A stretch of DNA of 64,000 nucleotides from JAHCIE01 sp034431435 (lineage in GTDB: Bacteria > Chloroflexota > Anaerolineae > Epilineales > JAHCIE01), in contig DAOUDG010000030.1 of NCBI GenBank assembly GCA_034431435.1, positions 62,001-126,000 of the forward strand. The letters are read 5' to 3'. Position 1 is the first letter of the stretch. Each line of letters starts with the position of its first letter. This document shows positions 49,882 through 58,964 of the stretch, in pieces. A program made the translations under genes and the position numbers. The notes beneath the pieces were generated by a model. The model saw only the letters and a program-made list of their open reading frames with translations. It made no database searches and was not told the DNA's origin.

Positions 49882-52362
49882 GTGGCCAACAAGCTAGACG
49901 ATCGGTTTACCGAGCGGGCGCGGCGCGTCCTCATGCTAGCGCAGGAGGAGGCCAAGCGTCTCAATCATAACTATATCGGCACGGAGCACCTGCTGCTGGG
50001 CCTGGTCCAGGAGCAAACGGGCGTGGCCGCCCGTGTGCTGCGTGACCTGGGCGTGAATCCCTATCAGGTGCGGCGGATCGTCGAGGACAAGGTTGGCCGA
50101 GGTCAGCGCAGTTCGGTGGGCGGCGCGACGGGGTTGACCCCGCGTACCAAGCGCGTCATCGAGCTGGCGGTGGACGAGGCGCGCCGCATGGGCCACCACT
50201 ACATCGGGACGGAGCATCTCCTGCTGGGACTGATCCGCGAAGGCGACGGCCTGGCCGTGAACGTCCTGCAAGACCTGGGCATCAGCCTGGACGCGATCCG
50301 GACGCAGACGACACGCGCCATTATGCAGAATCCCAGTGGGCCGCGACAGGAGCGCAAGAAGAACGTGCAAACGCCGGTTCTTGACCAGCTCGCCATTGAC
50401 CTCACCGCCCAGGCTCAAGAGGGCAAGCTAGATCCCGTGATCGGGCGGCAAAAGGAAATCGAGCGCGTCATCCAGATCCTTTCTCGCCGCACCAAGAATA
50501 ATCCGGCTCTCATCGGTGAGCCGGGCGTTGGCAAGACGGCCATCGTCGAGGGGCTGGCGCAGCGCATCGTCAATGGCGAGGTGCCGCAGCAGCTCATCAA
50601 CAAGCGGTTGTTGATGCTGGATGTCGGCTCCCTGGTCGCGGGCACGATCTATCGCGGCCAGTTTGAAGAGCGGATGAAGCGCGTCATCGACGAGATCAAG
50701 AACACCGAGGCGATTCTGTTCATCGACGAGGTGCACATGCTCGTAGGGGCGGGTGCGGCCGGCTCGTCGGTCGATGCAGCCAATATCCTCAAGCCCGCCC
50801 TGGCGCGCGGCGAGATGCAGTGCATCGGCGCGACTACCCTCGACGAGTACCGCCGCCACATTGAATCCGATGCTGCCCTGGAGCGTCGCTTCCAGCCGGT
50901 GTATGTCGAGGAGCCGACGCCGGAGGACGCCGTCGAGATTCTGCGCGGTGTGCGCTCGCGCTACGAGGCGCATCACAACCTCAAGATCAGCGACAGCGCC
51001 ATCGTCGCTGCTGTGCAACTCGGCTCGCGCTACGTGACCGACCGCCACCTGCCTGACAAGGCCATTGACCTGGTAGATGAGGCGGCTTCGCGGGTGCGCA
51101 TGTACAAGATGCCCGACACGCCTTCCCTGAAGGAGAGCCTGGATGAGATGAAGGAAATCCAGCGCCAGAAGGAAGAGGCGTTCAACGGCCAGCGTTATGA
51201 GGAGGCGGTGGCGTTGCGCGACCAGGAGGTCCGGCTGCGCGAGCGCATCGAGCAGTTGCGCCTGGGCGCTATGGACCCGCAGGGCGAGAGCATGTTGCAG
51301 GTGACCGAGGCGGATATTGCCGAGGTCGTCTCGATGTGGACAGGCGTGCCCGTCATGCGCATCGCCGGCGAGGAGTCGGAGCGCCTGATGCAGATGGAGG
51401 ATACGCTCAAGCAGCGCATCGTTGGCCAGGAGGAGGCCATCGAGGCCATCTCCAAGGCGGTGCGTCGCGCGCGGGCGGGCATGAAGGACCCCCGGCGGCC
51501 CATCGGTTCGTTCATCTTCCTCGGCCCCACGGGAGTCGGCAAGACGGAGCTGGCGAAGACGCTGGCTGAGTTCATGTTCGGCTCAGAAGACGCCATGCTC
51601 CGCCTGGATATGAGCGAGTTCATGGAGCGCCACACCGTCGCCCGCCTGGTTGGCGCGCCGCCAGGCTATGTGGGCTACTACGAGGGCGGCCAGTTGACCG
51701 AGGCCATTCGCCGCCGCCCCTATCAGGTCATCCTGCTCGATGAGATCGAGAAGGCCCATCCCGAGGCGTTCAACATGCTCCTCCAGATCATGGAGGACGG
51801 TCAGTTGTCGGACGCCAAGGGGCGCAAGGTGGACTTCCGCAATACGATCATCATCATGACGTCCAATGTCGGCGTTGAGGCGCTCAACAAGGCGATGGCC
51901 GTCGGTTTCAGCAAGGGTAAGGACGAGGAGCAGACGGCGGCCGAGTACGACAAGATGCGCGATCGGGTGATGGAGAGCCTCAAGCGGGTGTTCCGCCCTG
52001 AGTTTCTCAACCGCGTCGACAAGATCATCGTCTTCAGGTCACTGACCCGCGAGCAGCTGAACCAGATCATCAGCATCCAGTTGAAGCGGCTCACCCCTCG
52101 TGTGCAGGACCAGGGCATGTCCCTGGAAGTGACCGACGCGGCGAAGGAGGTCATCGCCCGCGAAGGCTACCAGCCGGAGTTTGGCGCGCGCCCGCTCCGC
52201 CGCGCGATCCAGAACCTCATCGAAGACCGCCTGTCGGAAGGCATGCTGGGTGGGCAGTTCCAGCCTGGCTCGACGATTGTCGTCGACGCTGAGGATGGCG
52301 AAATCATCCTGCGCGCTACGGAAGGCGAGAGCCTGCCGCCGGCCGAGACGCAGCCGGCCTGA
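49882..52362 (+). CDS. clpC: ATP-dependent Clp protease ATPase subunit ClpC
   Basis: An 826-residue AAA+ unfoldase that feeds proteins to ClpP. Two Clp_N repeats (RARRVLMLAQEEA and TKRVIELAVDEARRM), the first AAA domain (GEPGVGKT), a UVR-type middle motif (RYEEAVALRDQE), the second AAA domain (GPTGVGKT) and the C-terminal D2-small region are in the standard order. The start is GTG at 49882, seven bases after AAGGA, giving MANKLDDRFTERAR as in relatives; the GTG at 49852 has no ribosome site. It is not in a ctsR-mcsA-mcsB-clpC operon here. Confidence 0.95.
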   Translation: MANKLDDRFTERARRVLMLAQEEAKRLNHNYIGTEHLLLGLVQEQTGVAARVLRDLGVNPYQVRRIVEDKVGRGQRSSVGGATGLTPRTKRVIELAVDEARRMGHHYIGTEHLLLGLIREGDGLAVNVLQDLGISLDAIRTQTTRAIMQNPSGPRQERKKNVQTPVLDQLAIDLTAQAQEGKLDPVIGRQKEIERVIQILSRRTKNNPALIGEPGVGKTAIVEGLAQRIVNGEVPQQLINKRLLMLDVGSLVAGTIYRGQFEERMKRVIDEIKNTEAILFIDEVHMLVGAGAAGSSVDAANILKPALARGEMQCIGATTLDEYRRHIESDAALERRFQPVYVEEPTPEDAVEILRGVRSRYEAHHNLKISDSAIVAAVQLGSRYVTDRHLPDKAIDLVDEAASRVRMYKMPDTPSLKESLDEMKEIQRQKEEAFNGQRYEEAVALRDQEVRLRERIEQLRLGAMDPQGESMLQVTEADIAEVVSMWTGVPVMRIAGEESERLMQMEDTLKQRIVGQEEAIEAISKAVRRARAGMKDPRRPIGSFIFLGPTGVGKTELAKTLAEFMFGSEDAMLRLDMSEFMERHTVARLVGAPPGYVGYYEGGQLTEAIRRRPYQVILLDEIEKAHPEAFNMLLQIMEDGQLSDAKGRKVDFRNTIIIMTSNVGVEALNKAMAVGFSKGKDEEQTAAEYDKMRDRVMESLKRVFRPEFLNRVDKIIVFRSLTREQLNQIISIQLKRLTPRVQDQGMSLEVTDAAKEVIAREGYQPEFGARPLRRAIQNLIEDRLSEGMLGGQFQPGSTIVVDAEDGEIILRATEGESLPPAETQPA

Positions 52363-52397
52363 GGCGTTCACATCGTCTCTCGAGTAAGTCGATGAAG

Positions 52398-52433
52398 CGC
52401 GGCCCCCTCTCTGGTGACAGGAAGGGGGCCGCG
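52398..52433 (+). terminator. Hairpin after clpC
   Basis: A perfect 11-bp stem (52398-52408 with 52423-52433), followed by TGTTGTTA. Confidence 0.7.
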
Positions 52434-52509
52434 TGTTGTTACAGTCATGCTATCCGATCCCCGTCACAGTACGTTTGCTCCGCGTGGTCGAAACTCTACC
52501 TGGCTTTGC

Positions 52510-52537
52510 TTGCCAGGGGTAGACCTTGATGTATAAT
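52510..52537 (+). promoter_or_regulatory. Promoter of the DoxX-family gene
   Basis: TTGCCA (52510-52515), a 16-bp spacer and a perfect TATAAT (52532-52537). Confidence 0.7.
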
Positions 52538-52601
52538 GGCGATACTGTGTCTGGCTCGCGTCAGGGCGGGCTTCGTGTTGCAAGACTCCTCAGGAGGGAG
52601 T

Positions 52602-53204
52602 ATGAGCGCGGGATCGATCGTCAACGAGAGAGGGGAAATCATCGTTCCGGAGCCGCCCATCGCGCGTTTCCTCTTTGCCAGTACCGGTATCATGCCCTGG
52701 GTCTGGCTGGTGGTGCGCGTGTTCGTGGGCTGGCAGTGGTTCCAGTCGGGGCTAGGCAAGGTCCAGAGTCCGGCCTGGATGAACGGCGGGGTTGCGCTCA
52801 AGGGGTTCTGGGAGGCTGCGGTCAAAGTGCCTGAGACTGGCAAGCCGCCCATCTCCTTCGACTGGTATCGCAGCTTCATCCAGTTCATGCTCGATGCCGG
52901 CTGGTACACCTGGTTCGCCAAGCTCATCGCCTATGGCGAACTGGCGATCGGCATCGCCCTGGTCGTGGGCGCGCTGGTCGGGATCGCGGCCTTCTTTGGC
53001 GCGTTCATGAACTGGAACTTCATCATGGCTGGCTCGGCCAGTACCAACGGCTTCCTGTTCCTGCTTTCGATCTTCCTCATCCTGGCCTGGCGGAATGCCG
53101 GTTGGGTTGGCCTGGACCGCTGGCTGCTGCCCCGGTTGGGCACCCCCTGGTATAGAACCCGGGACATACCCCAGGCGGCAGCGCGCGGCTCGACGGCGCG
53201 CTAG
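52602..53204 (+). CDS. DoxX family membrane protein
   Basis: A 200-residue membrane protein with about four hydrophobic helices (GIMPWVWLVVRVFVGWQWF; YGELAIGIALVVGALVGIAAF; GFLFLLSIFLILAWR and one shorter). The RVFVGWQWFQSGLGKVQSP segment and the GELAIG motif fit DoxX-type thiosulfate-quinone oxidoreductase small subunits and relatives. Its substrate is not known. ATG at 52602 is just after AGGAGGGAG; the frame from 52536 lacks a ribosome site. It is monocistronic. Confidence 0.85.
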   Translation: MSAGSIVNERGEIIVPEPPIARFLFASTGIMPWVWLVVRVFVGWQWFQSGLGKVQSPAWMNGGVALKGFWEAAVKVPETGKPPISFDWYRSFIQFMLDAGWYTWFAKLIAYGELAIGIALVVGALVGIAAFFGAFMNWNFIMAGSASTNGFLFLLSIFLILAWRNAGWVGLDRWLLPRLGTPWYRTRDIPQAAARGSTAR

Positions 53205-53226
53205 CCCGCAGCGGGAGTTGACAACC

Positions 53227-53264
53227 AACGGACGTAGCGGCTATCACTGCCTGCTACGTCCGTT
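53227..53264 (+). terminator. Hairpin after the DoxX gene
   Basis: A perfect 12-bp stem (53227-53238 with 53253-53264), followed by TCATTT. Confidence 0.7.
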
Positions 53265-53281
53265 TCATTTGCCGTGGGTGG

Positions 53282-54415
53282 CTAGGTCGGGCGGATGGCA
53301 GCCAGGACGATGTCGACGATGTCGAGGGCAGCGTTGGGTCGTCCCGCCGCTGCGGCGGCCTGCTGCATCCAGGCCAGTCGAGCCGGATCGCCGAGCAAGG
53401 CCGCGACAGTGGGCGGAAGCATGGCTGAGATGCGCAGCTGGACCCCCGCGCCGACGAGCGAGACGTAGTCGGCGTTCCACTCCTCCTGGCCGGGAATCGG
53501 CTCGACGATGACCATGGGACGACCCCGCGCCATCACCTCGCTGACGATAAGGCCGCCCGCCTTCGTAATCACCAGATCGCTGGCTGTAATCAGGTCGTCC
53601 AGGCCATGGACCATGCCATAGGTGTGCAGGCTGACGTGCGGTCCACTCGACAAGCCAGCCAGCGCCGGTTCGATGGCCTCGTTGCGGCCCCCGATGACGA
53701 CCAGCGCGCTGTCGCTCGCGCTGCCCAGGATGCGCTCGACGTTGCGGCGAACCTGCTCAGGGTTTAGGGCGCCGCCCAGCAGGACACTCATCGGGCGCTC
53801 GGTCGGTAGATCGTACTTCGCCCGCATCTCGGCTTTGGACTTGGGCAGGGCGATGGTCGGGTTGGTGGGAATGCCCGTGATGTGGACGAGATGAGGGTCC
53901 AGGCCGAGGGTGAGCAAGGCGTCGCGGGTGATGTCGGCAGCGACAAAGTAGCCGTCGACGCCTGGCGAGACCCAGTTGCTGTGAGACATGAAATCAGTAA
54001 TCACGCAATAGATGGGGCACGTGAATGCGCCCCTGTCGCGTTCGGCGGTCAGAATCTCGACGGGGATGAAGTGGGTGCCGATGATAACGTCGGGCCGCAC
54101 CTCCTTGACGAGCTTCACCAGGGAGCGGACGAAGGGCCGCTGGAAGGTCACCCGCAATCGATTGGCAGATACTGCTTCCTGCACGCTCTTCTGGTCGGAG
54201 CTTTCGTAGACGCGCTTCCAGAGAAGGGGTGCATTCTCGCTCAGGTGACCGTAAACTTTGGTGACGGCCTCGCGGTAGAGGGCGTTGCCGAAATCAAACA
54301 CGTCTGCGACGGTCACGTCGGTGATGTTGCGCAGGGCGAAGGCGTCGCGCAGGGCGTTGGCAGCGGTCACGTGGCCGGAGCCGAGGGTGGCGTGGAGAAT
54401 CAGGATCCGAGGCAT
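53282..54415 (-). CDS. Glycosyltransferase of the MGDG synthase / diacylglycerol glucosyltransferase family
   Basis: A 377-residue GT-B enzyme. The N-terminal MGDG-synthase-type motif is LHATLGSGHVTAANAL. The C-terminal nucleotide-sugar domain contains LGGALNPEQ, GMVHGLDDLITASDLVITKAGG and EPIPGQEEWNADY. The family adds sugars to diacylglycerol at the membrane face to make glycolipids, using UDP-sugars. It follows the polysaccharide deacetylase gene by only 4 bp and is probably cotranscribed with it. Confidence 0.9.
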   Translation of the reverse strand: MPRILILHATLGSGHVTAANALRDAFALRNITDVTVADVFDFGNALYREAVTKVYGHLSENAPLLWKRVYESSDQKSVQEAVSANRLRVTFQRPFVRSLVKLVKEVRPDVIIGTHFIPVEILTAERDRGAFTCPIYCVITDFMSHSNWVSPGVDGYFVAADITRDALLTLGLDPHLVHITGIPTNPTIALPKSKAEMRAKYDLPTERPMSVLLGGALNPEQVRRNVERILGSASDSALVVIGGRNEAIEPALAGLSSGPHVSLHTYGMVHGLDDLITASDLVITKAGGLIVSEVMARGRPMVIVEPIPGQEEWNADYVSLVGAGVQLRISAMLPPTVAALLGDPARLAWMQQAAAAAGRPNAALDIVDIVLAAIRPT

Positions 54416-54419
54416 GTGC

Positions 54420-55184
54420 TCATCCTCTCGGTGGTGGCGGCGAATTCAGCGGCGGGGCATGGAATGCCGCCTGCCACATGTGGTCGATGCTGGTGAAGGT
54501 GAAACCACGATCCTCCAGCCGCGAGAGAATCTCGTCGGTCAGTCGGGCTACCGATGGGCCGGGCAGGCCTTCGTGCAGGACGAGGATGGCGCCGTCGCAC
54601 ATCTCGCGCGCGATATCGCTATAAGTCCGGTGCTGGCTCTGTAGCCAGTGGGGCGGAACGACGGTCCACATGACGGGGCGGAACCCCCAGTCATTCAGGT
54701 GGCGCAACGTGCCGGGCGTGAACCAGCCGAAGGGGGGGCGAACGTAGCAGAAGTTATCCGGAGCCTGGCCCGTGGCGTCGGCCAGCGCGCCTTGGGCGCG
54801 CCGCAGGTCGGCGTGGAGGGTAGGGACAGCCCTCAAGGGGAAGGCCAGATGGCGGTAGCCGTGGATGCCGATCTGGTGACCGGCCGCGGCGACCACACGG
54901 GCCAGCGAGGGGTGGGCCGCCACACGCTCGCCGACGTTGAAGAAGGTGGCTCGCACCTTGTGCTGATCCAGCACCGTCAGCAGCGCCTCGCTATCGCGCG
55001 GAGCAGGCCCGTCGTCGAAACTCAGGGCGACGCGAGGGTCGCCTGGCGAGCCTATCCACAACGCGCGGGGAAAACGGCGCTGTAGGAGGCGGTGGGCCTT
55101 CTCAATGTAGACGGCGGTTCGGACTTCGCCGCCGCGGATACGGGGCAGGTATTTCATAAGGCGTGCTGACAGGAAAACAGGCAC
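54420..55184 (-). CDS. Polysaccharide deacetylase (NodB-type)
   Basis: A 254-residue carbohydrate esterase 4 enzyme. The NodB domain has SFDDGP (catalytic Asp and metal Asp), IGIHGYRH (metal histidines), and later the RPPFGWFTPGTL and LVLHEGLPG motifs. It would deacetylate a cell-wall or surface glycan. The frame starts GTG at 55184; ATG at 55157 gives a more natural N-terminus (MKYLPRIRGG), but neither has a strong ribosome site. No clear signal peptide is visible. It forms an operon with the glycosyltransferase. Confidence 0.88.
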   Translation of the reverse strand: MPVFLSARLMKYLPRIRGGEVRTAVYIEKAHRLLQRRFPRALWIGSPGDPRVALSFDDGPAPRDSEALLTVLDQHKVRATFFNVGERVAAHPSLARVVAAAGHQIGIHGYRHLAFPLRAVPTLHADLRRAQGALADATGQAPDNFCYVRPPFGWFTPGTLRHLNDWGFRPVMWTVVPPHWLQSQHRTYSDIAREMCDGAILVLHEGLPGPSVARLTDEILSRLEDRGFTFTSIDHMWQAAFHAPPLNSPPPPRG

Positions 55185-55291
55185 GCCCCATCAGAGGATG
55201 ATGCGCGCCGCGCCGCAACAATACTACTCGCGGCGTCCTGGAATCGCAATAACCGACACAGCGTGCTGGCGGCGAGCCAGCGGCGTGATGT

Positions 55292-55320
55292 TTGAATGGC
55301 TGCGTCGGGCTGGCTATAAT
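55292..55320 (+). promoter_or_regulatory. Promoter of def
   Basis: TTGAAT (55292-55297), a 17-bp spacer and a perfect TATAAT (55315-55320), 34 bp before the ATG. Confidence 0.75.
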
Positions 55321-55354
55321 TCAGCGTAGACTAGCTCAGGTGAAGGGGGCGGGC

Positions 55355-55912
55355 ATGGCGTCGGCGCGCGACATAGTTCTCGTCAGTCAGGGCAACCCGA
55401 TACTGCGCGAGAAGGCTAAGAAGGTCCAGAAGATTGATCCGTCGTTGCAGAAACTGATCGACGACATGGCGCTGACGATGCGCGAGGCCCCCGGCGTCGG
55501 TCTGGCCGCGCCCCAGGTGAACGTGGGCTTGCGCGTCATCGTTGCCGAGGCGCCCAGGGACGAGGATGATCCCCAGAGCGGTAAGCTGTACGCCATCATC
55601 AACCCGGAGATTGTCAAGGCATCACCGGAGATGGAGGAGGGCGAGGAAGGTTGCCTCTCGATTCCGGGCTGGAACGGGCTGGTGAATCGTCACGTGTGGG
55701 TGGTGGTCAAGGGTTTCGATAGGGAGGGGCGCGAGTTTCGCATCCGCGCCCGCGACTACGTCGCGCGTATCTTCCAGCACGAGATCGATCATCTGAACGG
55801 CATCCTGTTCACCGACCACATCACGGATCGCAAGAAGCTGTGGAAGAGCGATGAGCGGCCCGACTGGCTGGACGAGAGCGAAGCCGCCGACGAGCCTCAA
55901 ATCATTGGCTGA
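55355..55912 (+). CDS. def: Peptide deformylase
   Basis: A 185-residue cytoplasmic metalloenzyme that removes formyl from nascent N-terminal methionine. All three motifs are intact: GVGLAAPQ, EGCLSIPG and QHEIDHLNG. The C-terminus is slightly extended and acidic. ATG at 55355 follows AAGGGGGCGGG. The gene is alone, without fmt, and has its own promoter and a strong hairpin downstream. Confidence 0.95.
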   Translation: MASARDIVLVSQGNPILREKAKKVQKIDPSLQKLIDDMALTMREAPGVGLAAPQVNVGLRVIVAEAPRDEDDPQSGKLYAIINPEIVKASPEMEEGEEGCLSIPGWNGLVNRHVWVVVKGFDREGREFRIRARDYVARIFQHEIDHLNGILFTDHITDRKKLWKSDERPDWLDESEAADEPQIIG

Positions 55913-55924
55913 TACCAGATAGAT

Positions 55925-55966
55925 ATACGCAGCGGGGGCGGCTCATAAGTCGCCCCCGCTGCGTAT
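55925..55966 (+). terminator. 16-bp hairpin after def
   Basis: Perfect arms 55925-55940 and 55951-55966 with a 10-base loop. No U-tract follows. Confidence 0.75.
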
Positions 55967-56156
55967 GTCGAGTGACCAAGCCCACAACCCGGCTGTACCG
56001 GATTTCACAGCCTGGCCCACGCCGACGTGTTACACTGGTTGAGTGCAATTTCAGGTTCCTCGAGACATCCACTCGCCGCCGTCGTGCGTCATACAAAGAT
56101 GCTGTCTCGCTGTTGCGGACCAGCGAGTCGGGGGGCGTGGCCGCAGGGAGGGTAAG

Positions 56157-57473
56157 ATGCCGATGACGACAAGGCTAGCGCCACAACTGCGGGTCACAGC
56201 GCAGATGGTGCTGGTCAGTCACCTGCTAGGCTTAGCCAATGCCGCCATCGAGGAGGCGGTGACCCGCGAATTGGCGGATAATCCCGCCCTCGAACGCGCG
56301 CCAGTACATCGGCGCCGCCCGCGCGATGGGCCGGATGCCGTCGTGGCCGATCCATTCGAGTCTGTCCCTGCGACAGCGACGGTGATCGACCAGCTCCTCG
56401 ACCAGGCGAGGCTTCTCGCCCCGGCCGCCGATCTAGAACTCGTTGGCTACCTGCTCTACTGCCTGGATGAACATGGCTTCCTCCGAACCTCTAGCGAGGC
56501 GCTGGCACAGGAGTTGGGCGTGAGCCGCGAGCGCATCGAAGGGGCCATTGCCTGGCTGCACCAACTCGAGCCGGCGGGCGTTGGCGCGCGTGACCTTCAA
56601 GAGTGCTTTCGGCTGCAATGTCTCGACCTGGCGGCGCGGGGCGTAGATTGCAGTGCGCTGCGGCGCATCATCGACGAGGCTTGGGCGGCATTCGTCCAGC
56701 AGCGTTGGCGACAGGTGGCGCGGCAGACTGGCCTCCGAGTCGTCGAGGTTCACACTGCCGTAAATCTTATGCGCGAGCGGATGTATCCATACCCGCTGAT
56801 GCTGGCCCCCGACGGTTCCCACCCAGCTGACCTCCTCCCTGAGCCGGACCTGATCATCCGCTACACGCCCGACGACGGGGCGGGAGCGTTCAGCGTCGAG
56901 GTTCCGGCAACCTACCTGGCCGAGTTGCGTATCCGCGCCGCGTATCAGCGTGCTATCCGCGCTGCCGCTCCCATCGGCGGTGCAACGGACCCCGCAGCGT
57001 GGCAATGGCTCCATCAGGCGGTAGGGCGCGCCCATCTGTTCATCGAGGCCTTGGGGCGCCGGCAGGCGATCCTGCAGCGGCTGGGCGAGTTTCTGGTAAC
57101 CTACCAGCCCGACTTCTTTGTCCGTGGTCCGCGTTTTCTCAAGCCACTCACGCGCCGGGACGCGGCGCGCTCGCTGGGGGTACACGAGTCAACGATCAGC
57201 CGCGCCGTGAGCGACAAGATTGTGCAGCTGCCGAGCGGCCGCCTTATGGAACTGCGCACGCTCTTTGACGGGTCTCTTGCCGCCAAGGCGGCCATTTTTG
57301 AGATGCTGGCCTCCGACGCCGGAACCCTTAGTGATCGCGAGATCGCCGAGCAGCTGCGCCTGCAATCCTTCGACCTGTCGCGTCGGACCGTCACCCAATA
57401 TCGGGAAGAACTAGGTATACCGCGCATGGGGCTGCGGAGCCGGGACCATCCCCTCAGTCATCGCCGCCCTTGA
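56157..57473 (+). CDS. rpoN: RNA polymerase sigma-54 factor
   Basis: A 438-residue sigma factor of the RpoN class. The N-terminal activator-interacting region (LVSHLLGLANAAIEEAV ... LADNPALE) is present but Gln-poor. The core-binding domain spans about 95-280. The DNA-binding HTH (SLGVHESTISRAVSDK) and the C-terminal RpoN box (SRRTVTQYREEL, where the usual box reads ARRTVAKYRE) are recognisable. ATG at 56157 follows GGGAGGG; the longer frame is not needed. It is followed 43 bp later by an enhancer-binding protein gene. Confidence 0.93.
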   Translation: MPMTTRLAPQLRVTAQMVLVSHLLGLANAAIEEAVTRELADNPALERAPVHRRRPRDGPDAVVADPFESVPATATVIDQLLDQARLLAPAADLELVGYLLYCLDEHGFLRTSSEALAQELGVSRERIEGAIAWLHQLEPAGVGARDLQECFRLQCLDLAARGVDCSALRRIIDEAWAAFVQQRWRQVARQTGLRVVEVHTAVNLMRERMYPYPLMLAPDGSHPADLLPEPDLIIRYTPDDGAGAFSVEVPATYLAELRIRAAYQRAIRAAAPIGGATDPAAWQWLHQAVGRAHLFIEALGRRQAILQRLGEFLVTYQPDFFVRGPRFLKPLTRRDAARSLGVHESTISRAVSDKIVQLPSGRLMELRTLFDGSLAAKAAIFEMLASDAGTLSDREIAEQLRLQSFDLSRRTVTQYREELGIPRMGLRSRDHPLSHRRP

Positions 57474-57516
57474 TGCCCGACCGCCGCGGTGAATGCATCA
57501 GCATGGGGAGGTGAAC

Positions 57517-58914
57517 ATGCCAGATGCCCCGCGTGTAACCGCCTGGCTGCATTGCTTCGACAACGAAGGCTGTCTGGCTGAGGAGGGGCTTGCCTCGGCT
57601 TTGCGGCGGGTCGGCGTCGTAATCCATCGGCTGGACGTGGCCGCTCCGTCGTGCCTGGGTATCGTCGCCTTCAACAAAGTGACGCCGACCGTGGCGGACT
57701 TCGTCCGACGCCTCAGCCACAACGGTCAGGACATGCTCCTCGCCATCACGACCGGCGACGAGATGGCCCGTGGCGTGGCGTGGCAGATTCTCCAGGCTGG
57801 CGCGTTCGACGTCCTGGCCTGGGATCGCCTGAGCGACCCGGCCGCCGTCGTGGTGGCCCGCCTGCAACGCTGGCAGGCGGTTGACGATATCCTTGATACG
57901 CCGCTGGTGCGCCACAATCTGGTGGGGCGTAGCCGTGCCTGGCTGTCGACGCTTCGGCAGATCGTCGAGGCGGCGCGCTTCACCGATACATCCATCCTTT
58001 TGACGGGCGAGACGGGGACGGGCAAGGAACTGGCGGCGAGGCTGATTCACGCCCTGTCGCCGCAACGTAGTCGCCGCGATCTGATCGTTCTAGATTGCAC
58101 GACCATTGTTCCTGACCTGGCGGGCAGCGAGTTGTTCGGCCACGAGCGCGGGGCGTTCACGGGGGCAGTCGCGGCGCGCGACGGCGCGTTTGCCCTGGCG
58201 ACGGGCAGCACCCTGTTCCTAGACGAGGTAGGGGAGTTGTCTCTGGCGTTGCAGGCGCAGTTGCTGCGCGTGGTGCAGGAGCGGACCTACAAGCGGGTGG
58301 GTAGCAACACCTGGCACACGACCGACTTTCGGCTGGTATGCGCGACGAACCGCGAACTGCTGGCCGAGGAGGCTCAGGGCCGCTTCCGCCGCGACCTGTA
58401 CTACCGGGTGGCGACGTGGACGTTTCGCCTGCCGCCTCTGCGCGAGCGGACGGAGGATATCCTGCCCCTGGCGCGCCACTTCCTGCGCCAGTTTGAGCGC
58501 CTCGACGCGCCGCCAGAGTTGGACGAGCCGGTCCAGGAATATCTGCTCAGTCGCGATTACCCCGGCAACATCCGCGACCTGCGTAACCTGACGCTGCGCA
58601 TGGCCCACCGTCACGTGGGGCGCGGTCCCATCACCGTCGGCGACATTCCGACCGATGAGCGGCCGGCTCTGGCCCCCGACCGCGACCACTGGCGTGATAC
58701 GACCTTCGAGCAATCGATTCGCCGTGCGCTGTTGTCGGGCGCAGGCCTGCGCGAGATTCGCCACGCTGCCGAGGACACGGCCATTCATGTCGCGATGGGC
58801 GAGGAGGATGGCAACCTGCAACGCGCGGCCCGCCGCCTCGGCCTCACCGACCGTGCCTTGCAGCTCCGCCGCGCCGAGCAACGCCGGAAATCGACCCTGG
58901 ACGAGGCAGTGTAA
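57517..58914 (+). CDS. Sigma-54-dependent transcriptional activator (AAA+)
   Basis: A 465-residue enhancer-binding protein. A divergent N-terminal receiver-like domain (1-125) without an obvious phosphorylation Asp comes first. The AAA+ domain has Walker A GETGTGKE (164-171), the sigma-54 contact loop GAFTGA (212-217), Walker B TLFLDEVGE and the R-finger region. The C-terminus has a weak Fis-type HTH (NLQRAARRLGLTDRALQLRRAEQ). ATG at 57517 follows GGGGAGG. Next to rpoN it could be the dedicated activator; its targets are unknown. Confidence 0.9.
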   Translation: MPDAPRVTAWLHCFDNEGCLAEEGLASALRRVGVVIHRLDVAAPSCLGIVAFNKVTPTVADFVRRLSHNGQDMLLAITTGDEMARGVAWQILQAGAFDVLAWDRLSDPAAVVVARLQRWQAVDDILDTPLVRHNLVGRSRAWLSTLRQIVEAARFTDTSILLTGETGTGKELAARLIHALSPQRSRRDLIVLDCTTIVPDLAGSELFGHERGAFTGAVAARDGAFALATGSTLFLDEVGELSLALQAQLLRVVQERTYKRVGSNTWHTTDFRLVCATNRELLAEEAQGRFRRDLYYRVATWTFRLPPLRERTEDILPLARHFLRQFERLDAPPELDEPVQEYLLSRDYPGNIRDLRNLTLRMAHRHVGRGPITVGDIPTDERPALAPDRDHWRDTTFEQSIRRALLSGAGLREIRHAAEDTAIHVAMGEEDGNLQRAARRLGLTDRALQLRRAEQRRKSTLDEAV

Positions 58915-58923
58915 TGTGATGCC

Positions 58924-58964
58924 GAAACGTGATGCGTGAGACGCGACGAGGCGCGTCACGTTTC
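58924..58964 (+). terminator. Hairpin after the enhancer-binding protein gene
   Basis: 13-bp arms (58924-58936 with 58952-58964) with one G-T pair. The downstream arm touches the stop codon of the convergent amidohydrolase gene. Confidence 0.6.
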
